Source: Obelidium mucronatum (taxonomy: Eukaryota; Chytridiomycota; Chytridiomycetes; Chytridiales; Chytriomycetaceae). From it: a stretch of DNA of 64,000 nucleotides. This document shows, one piece after another, positions 10,451 to 19,761 of the stretch. Each line of letters begins with the position of its first letter. The stretch's first letter is position 1. The position numbers and the translations under genes were made by a program. A model generated the notes under the pieces. It saw only the letters and a list, made by a program, of their open reading frames with translations. It made no database searches and had not been told where the DNA came from. The stretch spans positions 186,001 through 250,000 of the forward strand of contig JAIVFH010000044.1 of assembly GCA_025765595.1 (NCBI GenBank), written 5' to 3'.

Positions 10451-10584
10451 TGTTTCTTCGTTTTTTTTCTTTCTTTTATTTAATGGGAATGACTTAAAAG
10501 TAAACAATGAGGTAGAATGCACATTGTTTACAAACAATGCGATGGATTTCCAGTGCTTGGAAATATTCTTCAAAAAACAAAATA

Positions 10585-10670
10585 GGGAATGAAGGGGATT
10601 GAACCGGGGACCTTCTTTTTAAAAGGTAACGGCCGCCTCTGGCCACTTCACTACTGGGCTCTATTAATGG
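10585..10670 (-). pseudogene. tRNA-like element (A-box and B-box remnants)
   Basis: The minus strand reads a tRNA-like order: TAGTGAAGTGG (A-box/D-arm like), an anticodon-arm-like hairpin (ACCTT...AAGGT), and GGTTCAATCCC (B-box like). The acceptor and T stems do not pair properly and the anticodon loop is 8 bases, so it is not a working tRNA. It may be a degenerate tRNA or a tRNA-derived SINE. Confidence 0.35.
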
Positions 10671-10691
10671 TGAGAATACCACCAATATATT

Positions 10692-10885
10692 AATATAAAT
10701 TTTATTTGGATGAACTGTATAACTGCTACTTATTCTTTCCTCTTGTGAAAAAACGTACGACTTCCAAAATCGATGTAATTCTGAGTAGAGTTAGAGAATT
10801 GGAACATTCACTGCACAATCTTTTTAAAATAAACAATAAGCGCAAGGCTGGAGCCGCCAACCCATCCGCAGAGAACTCGCGATGA
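10692..10885 (+). pseudogene. Coding-like remnant with coiled-coil pattern
   Basis: One plus-strand frame is open from a TAA just upstream to TGA at 10883-10885. It has a convincing amphipathic heptad stretch (SKIDVILSRVRELEHSLHNLF) and a basic tail, but no ATG and no visible acceptor upstream. It could be the last exon of a small gene or a broken copy. Nothing in it names a function. Confidence 0.3.
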
Positions 10886-11116
10886 TGCCTCGGAAGAGAC
10901 CGAGCGTGCAAATCCATGGATAGTCGGGTCATTATCAATATTCCTATATTCCTACTTGGTGGTGAGCGCCCGCAAACATAAAGATTTTAGCATTTCTTGT
11001 AGGTCCAACAACAAATAAACACATACACAAACAAGGAAACCAAACCTAACTTCGGCCAAATTAACACAAAACCAAAGAGATGGATGTGACGCCTTCGACC
11101 CCTCGACCATCATAAG

Positions 11117-11500
11117 TCAGTCACATCGAAGTCGAAGAGGGACAATGGCCAAGAAGGGGAAGTGATCGGCCCCCCCAAGTCCGCCATTGTGCCTGCTGCG
11201 TCCAATAAACAAAGAAACCAGCCGCCGTACACTGCCAAGAGAGGTAGCTAATCTCTCTCGGATGTGAACGGCGGTGTCATTGTCATTGTAGACCGATTGT
11301 TGGGCAGCTCGTTGGTTCATCGCCAAAGGCACCACATCATATGCCATGGCCGGAATTGACGTAGCAGAATTTGTTGATCTTCGTTTGTTCGTCTTCTGCC
11401 AAAAACAAGACAGTTAGTCTGTAGTCGCCCAAGCATAATAACACCTCAGTCTAACGTAAATGATGTGAGCTATACTTACCTGAGACCAGACACTAGCCAT
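11117..11500 (-). CDS. Small spliced unknown protein (99 residues)
   Basis: A 21-base first exon (11500-11480, MASVWSQ) joins exon 2 (11395-11117) in phase. The intron is 84 bases with a consensus GTAAGT donor and a TTTTTGGCAG acceptor. The product has a basic start (KTNKRRS), an acidic DNDTAVHIRERL helix and an Arg-rich middle (SVRRLVSLFIGRSRH). There is no signal peptide or membrane segment. It is divergent to the Ulp1 gene (start 11734) and lies between the inverted satellite arrays. Family unknown; the clean splice sites are the main support. Confidence 0.55.
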
Positions 11501-11535
11501 TGCTGGTCCTCATGTCATTGCAACGGCCAGTGGTG

Positions 11536-11655
11536 TAAACCGTAGCGTCATTGACTCCACTTCGGGTCGATGCGACTATGGCGAACGCGGCCTCACTTAT
11601 CCCATCAACCTGCAGTATAAACCGTAGAGTCTTTTGACTCCACTTCGGGTTGATG
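11536..11655. repeat. Two copies of a 39-base hairpin repeat
   Basis: TAAACCGTAG-GTC-GACTCCACTTCGGGT occurs at 11536-11573 and again at 11617-11655. A third, diverged copy is at 16656-16692. The second copy can fold with a perfect inner stem GAGTC/GACTC over TTTT and an outer AACCG/CGGGTT pairing. The loop and stem sequences differ between copies while the flanks are kept. Confidence 0.6.
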
Positions 11656-11733
11656 GGGATGTGGGGTGCACTTCAGCATTTTTGGAGGTTTTGAAAAGAG
11701 AAAAAGGTGAAATTGAAAAATAAGTAACAACAA

Positions 11734-13414
11734 ATGACAAACAGCCAGAAAAGGCGCCGACGACAACCAATCGATTCCGACAAATTGGAACTCTATTCAG
11801 ACGCTGTCCTTCCACTTATCAAGAACACACGACAGAAGGCGGATTATAAGGAGATCCGGGATCTACTAAAAACCCACTTCGGTCTCAACAGCAATCGTCA
11901 GGACGAATATTCAAAGCCGATTGCAATGCGGTACCAGAGAAATTATGGTGAAAGAATAGCAGAGGGCGAGCGTGAAAAGGCTCGTGCCCAAAAGCTGGAA
12001 TTCATAAACCAAACAGAACGGCTGGTGGCCATTGGTTGGGCCCTCATTTACGATGAGGACCAGGTCATTATGCAGGCGCATGCTAAAGTCAACCTACTAT
12101 CTGTGACAACGTCGGAGGCGAAATACTGGAGAATTCGGGTTGAGTCAAAACTCAACTCACCAGAACAAGCCCGCGAATGGACAATCGACCAGTGCAAGGC
12201 TAACATGGTGCTATGGAAAGAGGGGCCCTATATTGTATCGGAATTGGTTCTTCCGAGGAACCGGACGATGGGAATGGCCTTCGAAAATGAGGCTTATGGT
12301 GAAGTGTTTGGCTCGCTGCTGGACCATTGTTTGAGTCGGTTTGTAACTGTTATTCATTTTGGTGGGATTTATTCATTTACTGTGTGTGATAGGTTTCTTT
12401 CAGATAACCAGATACTCAAGGATGGGCGTGCACTTTTTGGGTCACCAGTGTCTGGACCGCAAAATCTGGAGACTAAACTTGAAAACATTGTGGGGGACTC
12501 GCCGCAAGAGTCGAATAGTCCAGTTCCGTTGCTTCAAATCTCTACATCTGATACGACAGAGTCAACTCCCAACAAGTTGACCACAACAATTCAACAACTG
12601 TCCGAAGCAGCCGAGCTTGAAGTGGATCAAGCGTTTGGCAAAGGACCCTTGGTTCTGGTATCAGGTTTTAACATTGATTTAAAACGATACGATATTCAAA
12701 CGTTACTACCGGGTAAATGGCTCAATGATGAGGTTTGTATTCTATTTTATACAAAAAGACTACATTGTAATTAACCTGCTTTTTAAAGATTATCAATTTC
12801 TACGGCTCAATGTTGATTGAGCGGTCGCGTAATGGGGTTAAATATTCCAAGATACACTTTTTTAACACTTTTTTCTATCCAACGCTGCAGAAGGAGGGAT
12901 ACGCTGGCGTTAGAAGATGGTCCAAACGGGTAATTTTATTTGAATACCAGATCGAAAGTTTACACTATTTCATAGTTTGATTTTTTTTCTTTGGACGCAT
13001 GCATTATTCCCGTCCACCTCGGAGTACATTGGTGCTTAAGTGTGATAAACTTACGACGCAAACGGATTGAATACTACGATAGTCTCCATGGAGATAATGG
13101 TCAAGTGTTTGATATGTACCGGAACTATTTGGAGTTGGAGAGCTTGGACAAGAAGAATACACCCTTTGACTTAAATGGATGGACTTACTTTTGTCCAAAA
13201 GTGAGTCCTTTTCTTCTTGTTTTTGGAACTTGTTCTGACAAAGAAATAGGATATACCTGTACAACTCAATTCATACGATTGTGGTGTGTTTACTTGCATG
13301 TTTGCCGAATGCTGCAGTCGAGAGGGGGGTTTTGATTTTGCACAGACGGATATGCCAACAATTCGTCGAAGAATTGTTTATGAGATTTTACAAATGAAGT
13401 TGACCCTTGAATAA
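11734..13414 (+). CDS. Ulp1-type SUMO protease (peptidase C48) with unusual N-terminal region
   Basis: Four exons (11734-12732, 12789-12929, 12976-13200, 13250-13414) join in phase to 509 residues. C48 hallmarks run in order: LLPGKWLNDEIINFYGSML, then PVHLGVHWCLSVIN (catalytic His in VHW), EYYDSL (catalytic Asp), and IPVQLNSYDCGVF (oxyanion Gln and nucleophile Cys). The triad is therefore complete. Such enzymes remove or mature SUMO-like modifiers by cutting after Gly-Gly. The first 330 residues are not a familiar SENP/Ulp1 N-terminus. They begin with a basic, helical, possibly DNA-binding stretch (TNSQKRRRRQ, then KLELYSDAVLPLIKN). Ulp1 domains are frequent passengers of eukaryotic DNA transposons. 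Its place between inverted satellite arrays makes that reading plausible, but a normal host protease is not excluded. Confidence 0.88.
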
Positions 13415-13453
13415 AAGTCTAGTTATATAAATATTTGCAGGGCATTATTGTAT

Positions 13454-14005
13454 CAAACTTTGTGCAAGATCGATCTCAGAGACAAACTTTGTGCAAGATC
13501 GATCTCAGAGACAAACTTTGTGCAAGATCGATCTCAGAGACAAACTTTGTGCAAGATCGATCTGAGAGACAAACTTTGTGCAAGATCGATCTCAGAGTTT
13601 GTGCAAGATCGATCTCAGAGACAAACTTTGTGCAAGATCGATCTCAGAGACAAACTTTGTGCAAGATCGATCTGAGAGACAAACTTTGTGCAAGATCGAT
13701 CTCAGAGTTTGTGCAAGATCGATCTCAGAGACAAACTTTGTGCAAGATCGATCTCAGAGACAAACTTTGTGCAAGATCGATCTGAGAGACAAACTTTGTG
13801 CAAGATCGATCTCAGAGTTTGTGCAAGATCGATCTCAGAGACAAACTTTGTGCAAGATCGATCTCAGAGACAAACTTTGTGCAAGATCGATCTGAGAGAC
13901 AAACTTTGTGCAAGATCGATCTCAGAGTTTGTGCAAGATCGATCTCAGAGACAAACTTTGTGCAAGATCGATCTCAGAGTTTGTGCAAGATCGATCTTAG
14001 GCCAA
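13454..14005 (+). repeat. Minisatellite array B with 110-base higher-order period
   Basis: Units of about 29 bases (CAAGATCGATCTCAGAGACAA plus ACTTTGTG) are mixed with a shorter unit. The short unit recurs every 110 bases (for example about 13578, 13688, 13798, 13908), giving a higher-order repeat of about four copies. It is the inverted relative of array A. It starts about 40 bases after the Ulp1 stop codon. Confidence 0.9.
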
Positions 14006-14042
14006 ACTATCAAATAGGTCAAATGTTTAATCAAAATATTTA

Positions 14043-14630
14043 TTACTCTTCATCATCTGAATCATCTGCTGAATCTTCCGCGACTTCACGATCCATATTG
14101 GCTATTTGCTGTTCTGTTAGACGAATAACTCCTGGTGTTTTCCGGCCATTGTAGAAGCGTCTCATCCTATCGCATATCACACGAGCTTCCCTCTCTACTT
14201 CTTCATCATTCATGGCGTGGAAAACAGGAGGAGGAGGAGGTTCGGGAAAGTCCAGGTATTCCTTCAGATCATTTATATAACTATCTGCTGATAAACTTAA
14301 GAACTCTGAGCGTCTTTCAATGGGGGAAAGTGCCCTCCAGTGCTCAACAGCACCTAAGATGACTGCGGAAGGAGATCCTGCTGTAGCAACAACATTTCCA
14401 TCATCATCAACTGATTGCGGAATCTGTAATTCCTCTGGAGAAAATTGGGGGATGGCTTTTAGTCGTTCATTTGTGGGTAGCTGTCGATCCGAGTGCGCCA
14501 AAAGTGCGATATGCTTCCACCGGGCTTTCCATGCATCTCCATCAAGGCATTGTAAGTTCACTAATTCCTCCTCATTGAAGTCGTGCACAGTTGTATACAA
14601 CCCGACATCCAGTAGCTGGACAGGCAACAT
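14043..14630 (-). CDS. Unknown acidic protein (195 residues or more)
   Basis: The ORF is read away from array B. The product begins MLPVQLLDVGLYTTVHD and has a Trp/Ala-rich middle (DAWKARWKHIALLAHSD), a Pro run near residue 135, and an acidic C-terminus (DREVAEDSADDSDDEE). The frame is open a further 57 bases upstream, with KCPPTKND before the Met, so a 5' exon may be missing. No family recognised. It belongs to the repeat-rich island and is in tandem with the coiled-coil gene upstream of it. Confidence 0.45.
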   Translation of the reverse strand: MLPVQLLDVGLYTTVHDFNEEELVNLQCLDGDAWKARWKHIALLAHSDRQLPTNERLKAIPQFSPEELQIPQSVDDDGNVVATAGSPSAVILGAVEHWRALSPIERRSEFLSLSADSYINDLKEYLDFPEPPPPPVFHAMNDEEVEREARVICDRMRRFYNGRKTPGVIRLTEQQIANMDREVAEDSADDSDDEE

Positions 14631-14799
14631 GAGGTGCGACGAGTCGTTCTTGGTAGGAGGGCACTTGCCACGTGTTTGCCATTTTCGGGTTCTTTAAACT
14701 TTGGACGGCGGTAGATTTAAGAGAGATTTTCAATTAATAAATTAAAACACAACTCGTGCATCCATGTTTTTTTTTTCAATTATGCAACCACCCCAATCT

Positions 14800-15519
14800 T
14801 CAACCATTTCTGACTCTATCGGCCTCTCTTTCTCTTTTCCCCGGTCGTACTTTGGTCCCTGTTCCGCGTTTGGCCAACCTGCTTCTCAATTCCTGTATCT
14901 GTTCAGACTGCTCTCTGATGGTATTTTCTAATTCTTTCAATTGCATGTCCTTAAGCTGTTCGGCTTGTTTAGCAATCATGGAATCCTTTGCATTCAAACT
15001 TTCCGCATGTTGTAGAATCAGTAAATCCTTGGCTTTCACACATTTCTTGAGCACCTGAATTTCCTCCTCTTTTGTTCGACCCAACAAGGAAAGGTGCTCT
15101 CTGGATTTTTCCAAGTCAACGATTAATTGACGCTGTCCCTCCACCTTCCCCCAGACTACATCCAAGACTACATCCTTGTTATCATACTCTCTGCATTTTT
15201 TTCCCAACACTACTTGTAATTCACTCCAACGACTTGTTCTCCACTGATTGGAAAAGTTCAGTTCCCTAATTTGTTGAGTTTGTTGCACACACATGACGGT
15301 CAAAATCTTGTTGGCCTTTAGGAGCTGTGAGTTAGACAACTCCCAGGCATCCTTCATCTCCAAGATGAACTGGGTGTTTGCTTTGTAGAGAGCTTCTTCA
15401 AGGAGAAAAGTTTGAGCAGATTTCCAACTGTTAAATGCCTCTTCGGTTGTAATGCTGGGATCAGGTATAGGAGTGGCTGGTGTTCTCAAGCTATGGAGGT
15501 TACTTGGAAAGGGTTCCAT
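14800..15519 (-). CDS. Coiled-coil protein of unknown function (239 residues)
   Basis: A single ORF from ATG 15519 to TGA 14800. After a Pro-rich start, the rest is charged and helical with heptad patterns. They are strongest from about residue 120 to the end (EEIQVLKKCVKAKDLLILQ, then EQLKDMQLKELENTI, then EQIQELRSRLAKR). It ends in a basic tail (KVRPGKREREADRVRNG). No catalytic motif. It could be a structural or transposon accessory protein. The order on the minus strand is this gene, then the acidic 195-residue gene, then array B. Confidence 0.5.
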   Translation of the reverse strand: MEPFPSNLHSLRTPATPIPDPSITTEEAFNSWKSAQTFLLEEALYKANTQFILEMKDAWELSNSQLLKANKILTVMCVQQTQQIRELNFSNQWRTSRWSELQVVLGKKCREYDNKDVVLDVVWGKVEGQRQLIVDLEKSREHLSLLGRTKEEEIQVLKKCVKAKDLLILQHAESLNAKDSMIAKQAEQLKDMQLKELENTIREQSEQIQELRSRLAKRGTGTKVRPGKREREADRVRNG

Positions 15520-15699
15520 GGGTGGTTTTTGTTATATTATTATTTACTTTATCCATTCATATTTGGTGGCTCGTTCATTTGTTCGGAAAATAAAAAAAAA
15601 TTCATTTGTTCGGAAAATAAAAAAACAGCCACCAATTATTGCAGCCAAACGTATAAATTTATTTAAATATGTAGAAAAACGAACAATTGCCAACTGAAA

Positions 15700-16460
15700 A
15701 ATTGGGCAAGGCTTCGTCCATGTATTTCGAATATAAAATAGGTATTAAAAAAAAAGAAGGTTAAAAATTGGCATGGCTTCGCCCGCGTCAGGTATTATAG
15801 ACAAAAAAAGAAGGTAAAAAATTGGCATGGCTTCGCCCGCGTCAGGTATTAAAAAAAAAAAAAAGAAGGTAAAAAATTGGCATGGCTTCGCCCGCGTCAG
15901 GTATTAAAAAAAAAAAAAAAGAAGGTAAAAAATTGGCATGGCTTCGCCCGCGTCAGGTATTAAAAAAAAAAAGAAGGTAAAAAATTGGCATGGCTTCGCC
16001 CGCGTCAGGTATTAAAAAAAAAAAGAAGGTAAAAAATTGGCATGGCTTCGCCCGCGTCAGGTATTAAAAAAAAAAAAAAGAAGGTAAAAAATTGGCATGG
16101 CTTCGCCCGCGTCAGGTATTAAAAAAAAAAAAGAAGGTAAAAAATTGGCATGGCTTCGCCCGCGTCAGGTATTAAAAAAAAAAAAAAGAAGGTAAAAAAT
16201 TGGCATGGCTTCGCCCGCGTCAGGTATTAAAAAAAAAAAAAAAAAGAAGGTAAAAAATTGGCATGGCTTTGCCCGCGTCAGGTATTATAGACAAAAAAAG
16301 AAGGTAAAAAAGGGGCATGGCTTCGCCCGCGTCAGGTATTATAGACAAAAAAAGAAGGTAAAAAAGGGGCATGGCTTCGCCCGCGTCAGGTATTATAGAC
16401 AAAAAAAGAAGGTAAAAAAGGGGCATGGCTTCGCCCGCGTCAGGTATTAAAAAAAAAGGT
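15700..16460 (+). repeat. Minisatellite array C (about 53-60 base unit, about 13 copies)
   Basis: The unit is GGTAAAAAATTGGCATGGC then TTCGCCCGCGTCAGGTATT plus an A-run of variable length. The GC-rich core is nearly invariant in thirteen copies. The A-run changes length from copy to copy, and some units have TATAGACAAAAAAA instead. Diverged half-units lie at both ends (about 15700 and 16466). Confidence 0.92.
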
Positions 16461-16655
16461 TAAAAAGCCGAATCTGGCTTTGCTTTGTCTTCGCGTAAGT
16501 CGCAATTCTTCGGTACAATTGGGCTCCAAATAATGAGGGGGAGGATGATGAGAATGTGTTGGGCGGGAATAAGATCCCTTCGTTGGATGCAGAGGAAGGA
16601 GTGTCAAAAAGTAAAAGAGAATCCAAATAACCAAGTTCAAGCTGCAACCTGTGGT

Positions 16656-16692
16656 TTTAACCGCAGAGTCTTTCAACTCCACTACGGGTCGC
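16656..16692 (+). repeat. Third copy of the hairpin repeat
   Basis: TTTAACCGCAGAGTCTTTC then AACTCCACTACGGGT is a diverged copy of the 11.5-11.65 kb repeats. The GAGT/ACTC stem and the CGGGT end are kept. Confidence 0.5.
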
Positions 16693-17067
16693 TGCGATAA
16701 CTTAGCATTTGGTGTGAGAGTGTGTATAAACAAAGACCTGCTTAGGGCAGTGTGTATGAAAAAATTGGAAAGGGACAAAGATCAGCCTTTGGCAGTGTAT
16801 AAAAAAATTGGGAGGGCATGATATATCACGGCAGCAACTATCATCAGTACTATGATTCAACTCCCAACCTTAACTGTTTACGTGTCTACAAAAAGAAGAT
16901 ATTGTTAAATAAACGAATGTCTTGAAGATCAAAAATAAATCAAAATAAAAACAAAATAATCGCGAAGTTGCAATACTAGCGAAGTTGCAATACTACTCCT
17001 TCAACACAAGTTTTTTCTACCACTAAGGAATGGGTTTTATGACGGTCAGTGTTATTGTTTCCGGGAT

Positions 17068-17255
17068 TTGTCCACCACCGAGGAATGGTTTTAAGACGTT
17101 CCTGATTTGTCCACCACCGAGGAATGGTTTTAAGACGTTCCTGATTTGTCCACCACCGAGGAATGGTTTTAAGACGTTCCTGATTTGTCCACCACCGAGG
17201 AATGGTTTTAAGACGTTCCTGATTTGTCCACCACCGAGGAATGGTTTTAAGACAT
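17068..17255 (+). repeat. Minisatellite array D (about 39-base unit, five copies)
   Basis: Five near-perfect copies of a unit containing TTTGTCCACCACCGAGGAAT and GGTTTTAAGACGTTCCTGA. Open frames exist on both strands because the unit length is a multiple of three; they are not genes. Confidence 0.92.
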
Positions 17256-17480
17256 ACACTGTTTACTAATTTAAAAACCATGTAATTAATATTCTCCTTG
17301 ATATCCAACATTAAAAAATGGAAAATAACGCTGGACAGGTGGTTGTTGCTCGAATTTCCTGATAACAGTCCTGCGCAGTAGTATAAAGTTTCCTTTTATA
17401 TATATTTAGAGCATTATTAGAATTCACTAGAATTCACTATAAGATTAGGCAGAGGGTAGGGTTTAAGATACGGACATTGT

Positions 17481-17811
17481 CACACGCAAACCAGCCAGTC
17501 AACACAGCTTGCACAAGTCAATGACCATGTCCAAGCAATTAAGCAAAGCATAGCATCAACGGTGTGAAGAATCAATAACCATGACCAAGCAGTAAAGCAA
17601 AGCATGGCATCAATAAGCATAGTTGACTGACCGCTGCCGTTGCTGACACTAAACAAACCACACAAACCAGCCAGTCAACACAGCTTGCACAAGTCAATGA
17701 CCATGTCCAAGCAATTAAGCAAAGCATAGCATCAACGGTGTGAAGAATCAATAACCATGACCAAGCAGTAAAGCAAAGCATGGCATCAATAAGCATAGTT
17801 GACTGACCGCA
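17481..17811 (+). repeat. Direct duplication of about 153 bases
   Basis: The block from ACCAGCCAGTCAACACAGC to TAGTTGACTGACCGC occurs at about 17481-17634 and again at 17659-17811, nearly identical. Each copy itself contains two related halves (AAGCAAAGCAT-GCATCAA). The minus frames across it are not credible genes. The rest of 16460-17978 has no gene I can support. Confidence 0.85.
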
Positions 17812-17978
17812 AACGGGAGTTGTAACAATATGAAAGAAGAGCATAGAAGAGCATTGGAATTGAGCTGGGTGAACATCACCATTGCAACGGGTGTATGCTT
17901 CCGTTGGGGCTTGACTTTAGGTGGCACCTTTTCATTAATTTGACAAAAAAAAAAGGATTAATAAAAACAACATCCATT

Positions 17979-18622
17979 TTATTTAGTCTTGAGCTGCACT
18001 AAAGAATACCGATATTTTAAATCCCTTTCAATTTTGTCCGGGCTTTTACTTATTAAATGTACCAAATATTCTGATTCCATTTTAAAATCCCGTTTTGCTA
18101 TCTGACAATTAAGCAGAATCTAATTTTGCAAGTGAGCAAATCGAAACAGTCAAAAATTTAAACCTACCCTTTGAAGGTTTTCCAGTAAATAACTGAGTTC
18201 ACCATTTGCGACCCGAAGTCTCGCAATCTCACTAGAAGCAAGTCTTGATTTATCAATGGTCCTGTGTGCGTCAATACTGGCGCGGAAAGCCCAATTGTAG
18301 CAGTTTGCCACTGCAAAATCACTAGCTGCTGTGACTGGAGATGTATTTGATACCTGAGGAAAATTAAAATATATTTATCTTCATTTGAAAGATTGACAGA
18401 AGTTATTTATACCTTTACTGTGCGCGTATGAGTGGATCCATACTCGTTGTATTCATTTCCTGAAACAAAAGATGAGTTTTCATTTGCTGTTCTTTTGTTC
18501 TTTCCAACTGTGGGTATGCCTGATCCGGCACTGTTACGGATTGGCTCGAAGATGTCATCGTCGTCGTAAGAACGACTTTCGTAGGAGTTTTCGTTGTAGT
18601 GGCGGTCATCATCTTCATCCAT
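17979..18622 (-). CDS. Unknown coiled-coil protein (172 residues)
   Basis: Exons 18622-18413, 18353-18168 and 18101-17979 join in phase with proper GT/AG ends. The N-terminal third is acidic and Ser/Asn-rich. From about residue 85 it becomes a regular helix (SRLASSEIARLRVANGEL, then LLENLQRIAKRDFKMES). No enzyme motif or membrane segment. It shares a 154-base divergent promoter with the next gene, which is also a small coiled-coil protein, so the two may work together. I do not recognise the family. Confidence 0.6.
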
Positions 18623-18776
18623 TTTGGGTGTGGTTTTTTTCGTGGCAAGTCAAAACATTTTTTTCCACGCAGGCATGCTGCTGTAAGAAATGCAGTGGAG
18701 GAAGATACAAGACCCCTGAAAATAAAAGTGCTGTTATATTCAAACAATAATCTGTCAAAGCATTTATAGAGTTGCA

Positions 18777-19133
18777 ATGACAGACAAGAATTTGAGCACA
18801 AATTCCATCGAGAATATGGAAAACAATCTCAAGGATGAGAGAATAGTTACCTACCTTGTCGACGGAATGAATGCACATCTCGAATCTTCTCGCGCGCAGG
18901 CGGACCTCAATGAATCGGTAGCGATGGTGAAAGAGGAACTGCGAAAAGCACAAGTATATAAAAATCAAATCGAGGAGATTTCGAGGGATTCAGGAAAAAT
19001 TGGACCTATTACTGATCACAAAAAGGAATTGCTCAGGTTAATAAAAGCAGCGGAGGAGGATTACACTGATACTTTAAAGATGATTGAATCGGAACGAACG
19101 GATCTCATCCAGAATTTGTTGCATAAAAAATAA
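18777..19133 (+). CDS. Small coiled-coil protein (118 residues)
   Basis: A single-exon ORF, almost entirely charged and helical: NNLKDERIVTYLVDGM, then DLNESVAMVKEELRKAQVY, then ELLRLIKAAEEDYTDTLKM. It ends in KK. The size and pattern resemble small subunits of tethering, kinetochore or BLOC-type complexes, but no signature fixes it. It is divergent from the coiled-coil gene at 17979-18622. Confidence 0.6.
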   Translation: MTDKNLSTNSIENMENNLKDERIVTYLVDGMNAHLESSRAQADLNESVAMVKEELRKAQVYKNQIEEISRDSGKIGPITDHKKELLRLIKAAEEDYTDTLKMIESERTDLIQNLLHKK

Positions 19134-19315
19134 ATAGCCACTTTTTGAGAAGTTCTAAAACAACTTTCGCCAAACACCAGTGGAGATACAAGGCATCGCC
19201 CCTCGCCCAGACGGTCGTCGCTCCGCTCATCTTCCACTTGGTTTTCATTTTTTGTGATAACCAACTACACCACGGAAACATGTTAGGTTTTGACATCAAA
19301 CAAAATACAGATCCC

Positions 19316-19624
19316 TAAAAATTTTCCGAATTCAATTCCCACTTCCTAGACTATATTTCCAACGAATGTCTAGAGGATTTCTTTGCAAAATATATATTCA
19401 TTGTTCTCGGAGAAGTAGGTCCTTATCGCACCATAGAAGTATCAAGAGCAGGAGAATTTCGTTTCATCTTTAGAGCATGGGTCCATAAATACGGTATACC
19501 CTTTTGACAGATGAATCATCACGCATCTATTCATGCTTTAGCTCTTCATGAGGCGGCGTTCAGAGCTCCAATCCAAGCAACCCAACAAGAAATCAATAAA
19601 CATCGTTTAAGATTTCCGCAATAA
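19316..19624 (+). pseudogene. Coding relic with an in-frame TGA and no start
   Basis: One frame runs about 100 codons from just after a TAA at 19313-19315 to TAA at 19622-19624, broken by one TGA at 19505-19507. It reads like protein on both sides: FFAKYIFIVLGEVGPYRT and FRFIFRAWVHKYGIPF before, MNHHASIHALALHEAAFRAP after. There is no ATG upstream and no usable acceptor. A 17-base GT...AG around the TGA is too short for an intron. Most likely a truncated copy of an unknown gene. Confidence 0.35.
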
Positions 19625-19761
19625 AACTTTCTGGCTTTAACATGGAACGTGGAACGGAATTTGCTAACGCTGACTTCTCCAACATGATCAGCATAGGTTG
19701 CAAGAGTTTATTTTGGTAGTGAGAAAACGTGGACTGACTTTCATTTGATCAACATCAAAAA

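Noticed and set aside
13435..14154. Overlapping long plus-strand ORFs rich in QDRSQ / LCKIDL
   Set aside because: They are translations of minisatellite array B, whose unit length keeps frames open. No start context and no codon pattern independent of the repeat.
9165..17255. Tandem arrays as possible CRISPR
   Set aside because: Units follow each other directly without unique spacers, in a intron-rich eukaryotic genome.
16205..17311. ORFs on both strands over arrays C and D
   Set aside because: Pure repeat translation (GFARVRY, ICPPPRNGFKTF).
19496..19512. 17-base GT...AG that would remove the TGA in the relic
   Set aside because: Far too short compared with all other introns here (46 bases or more).
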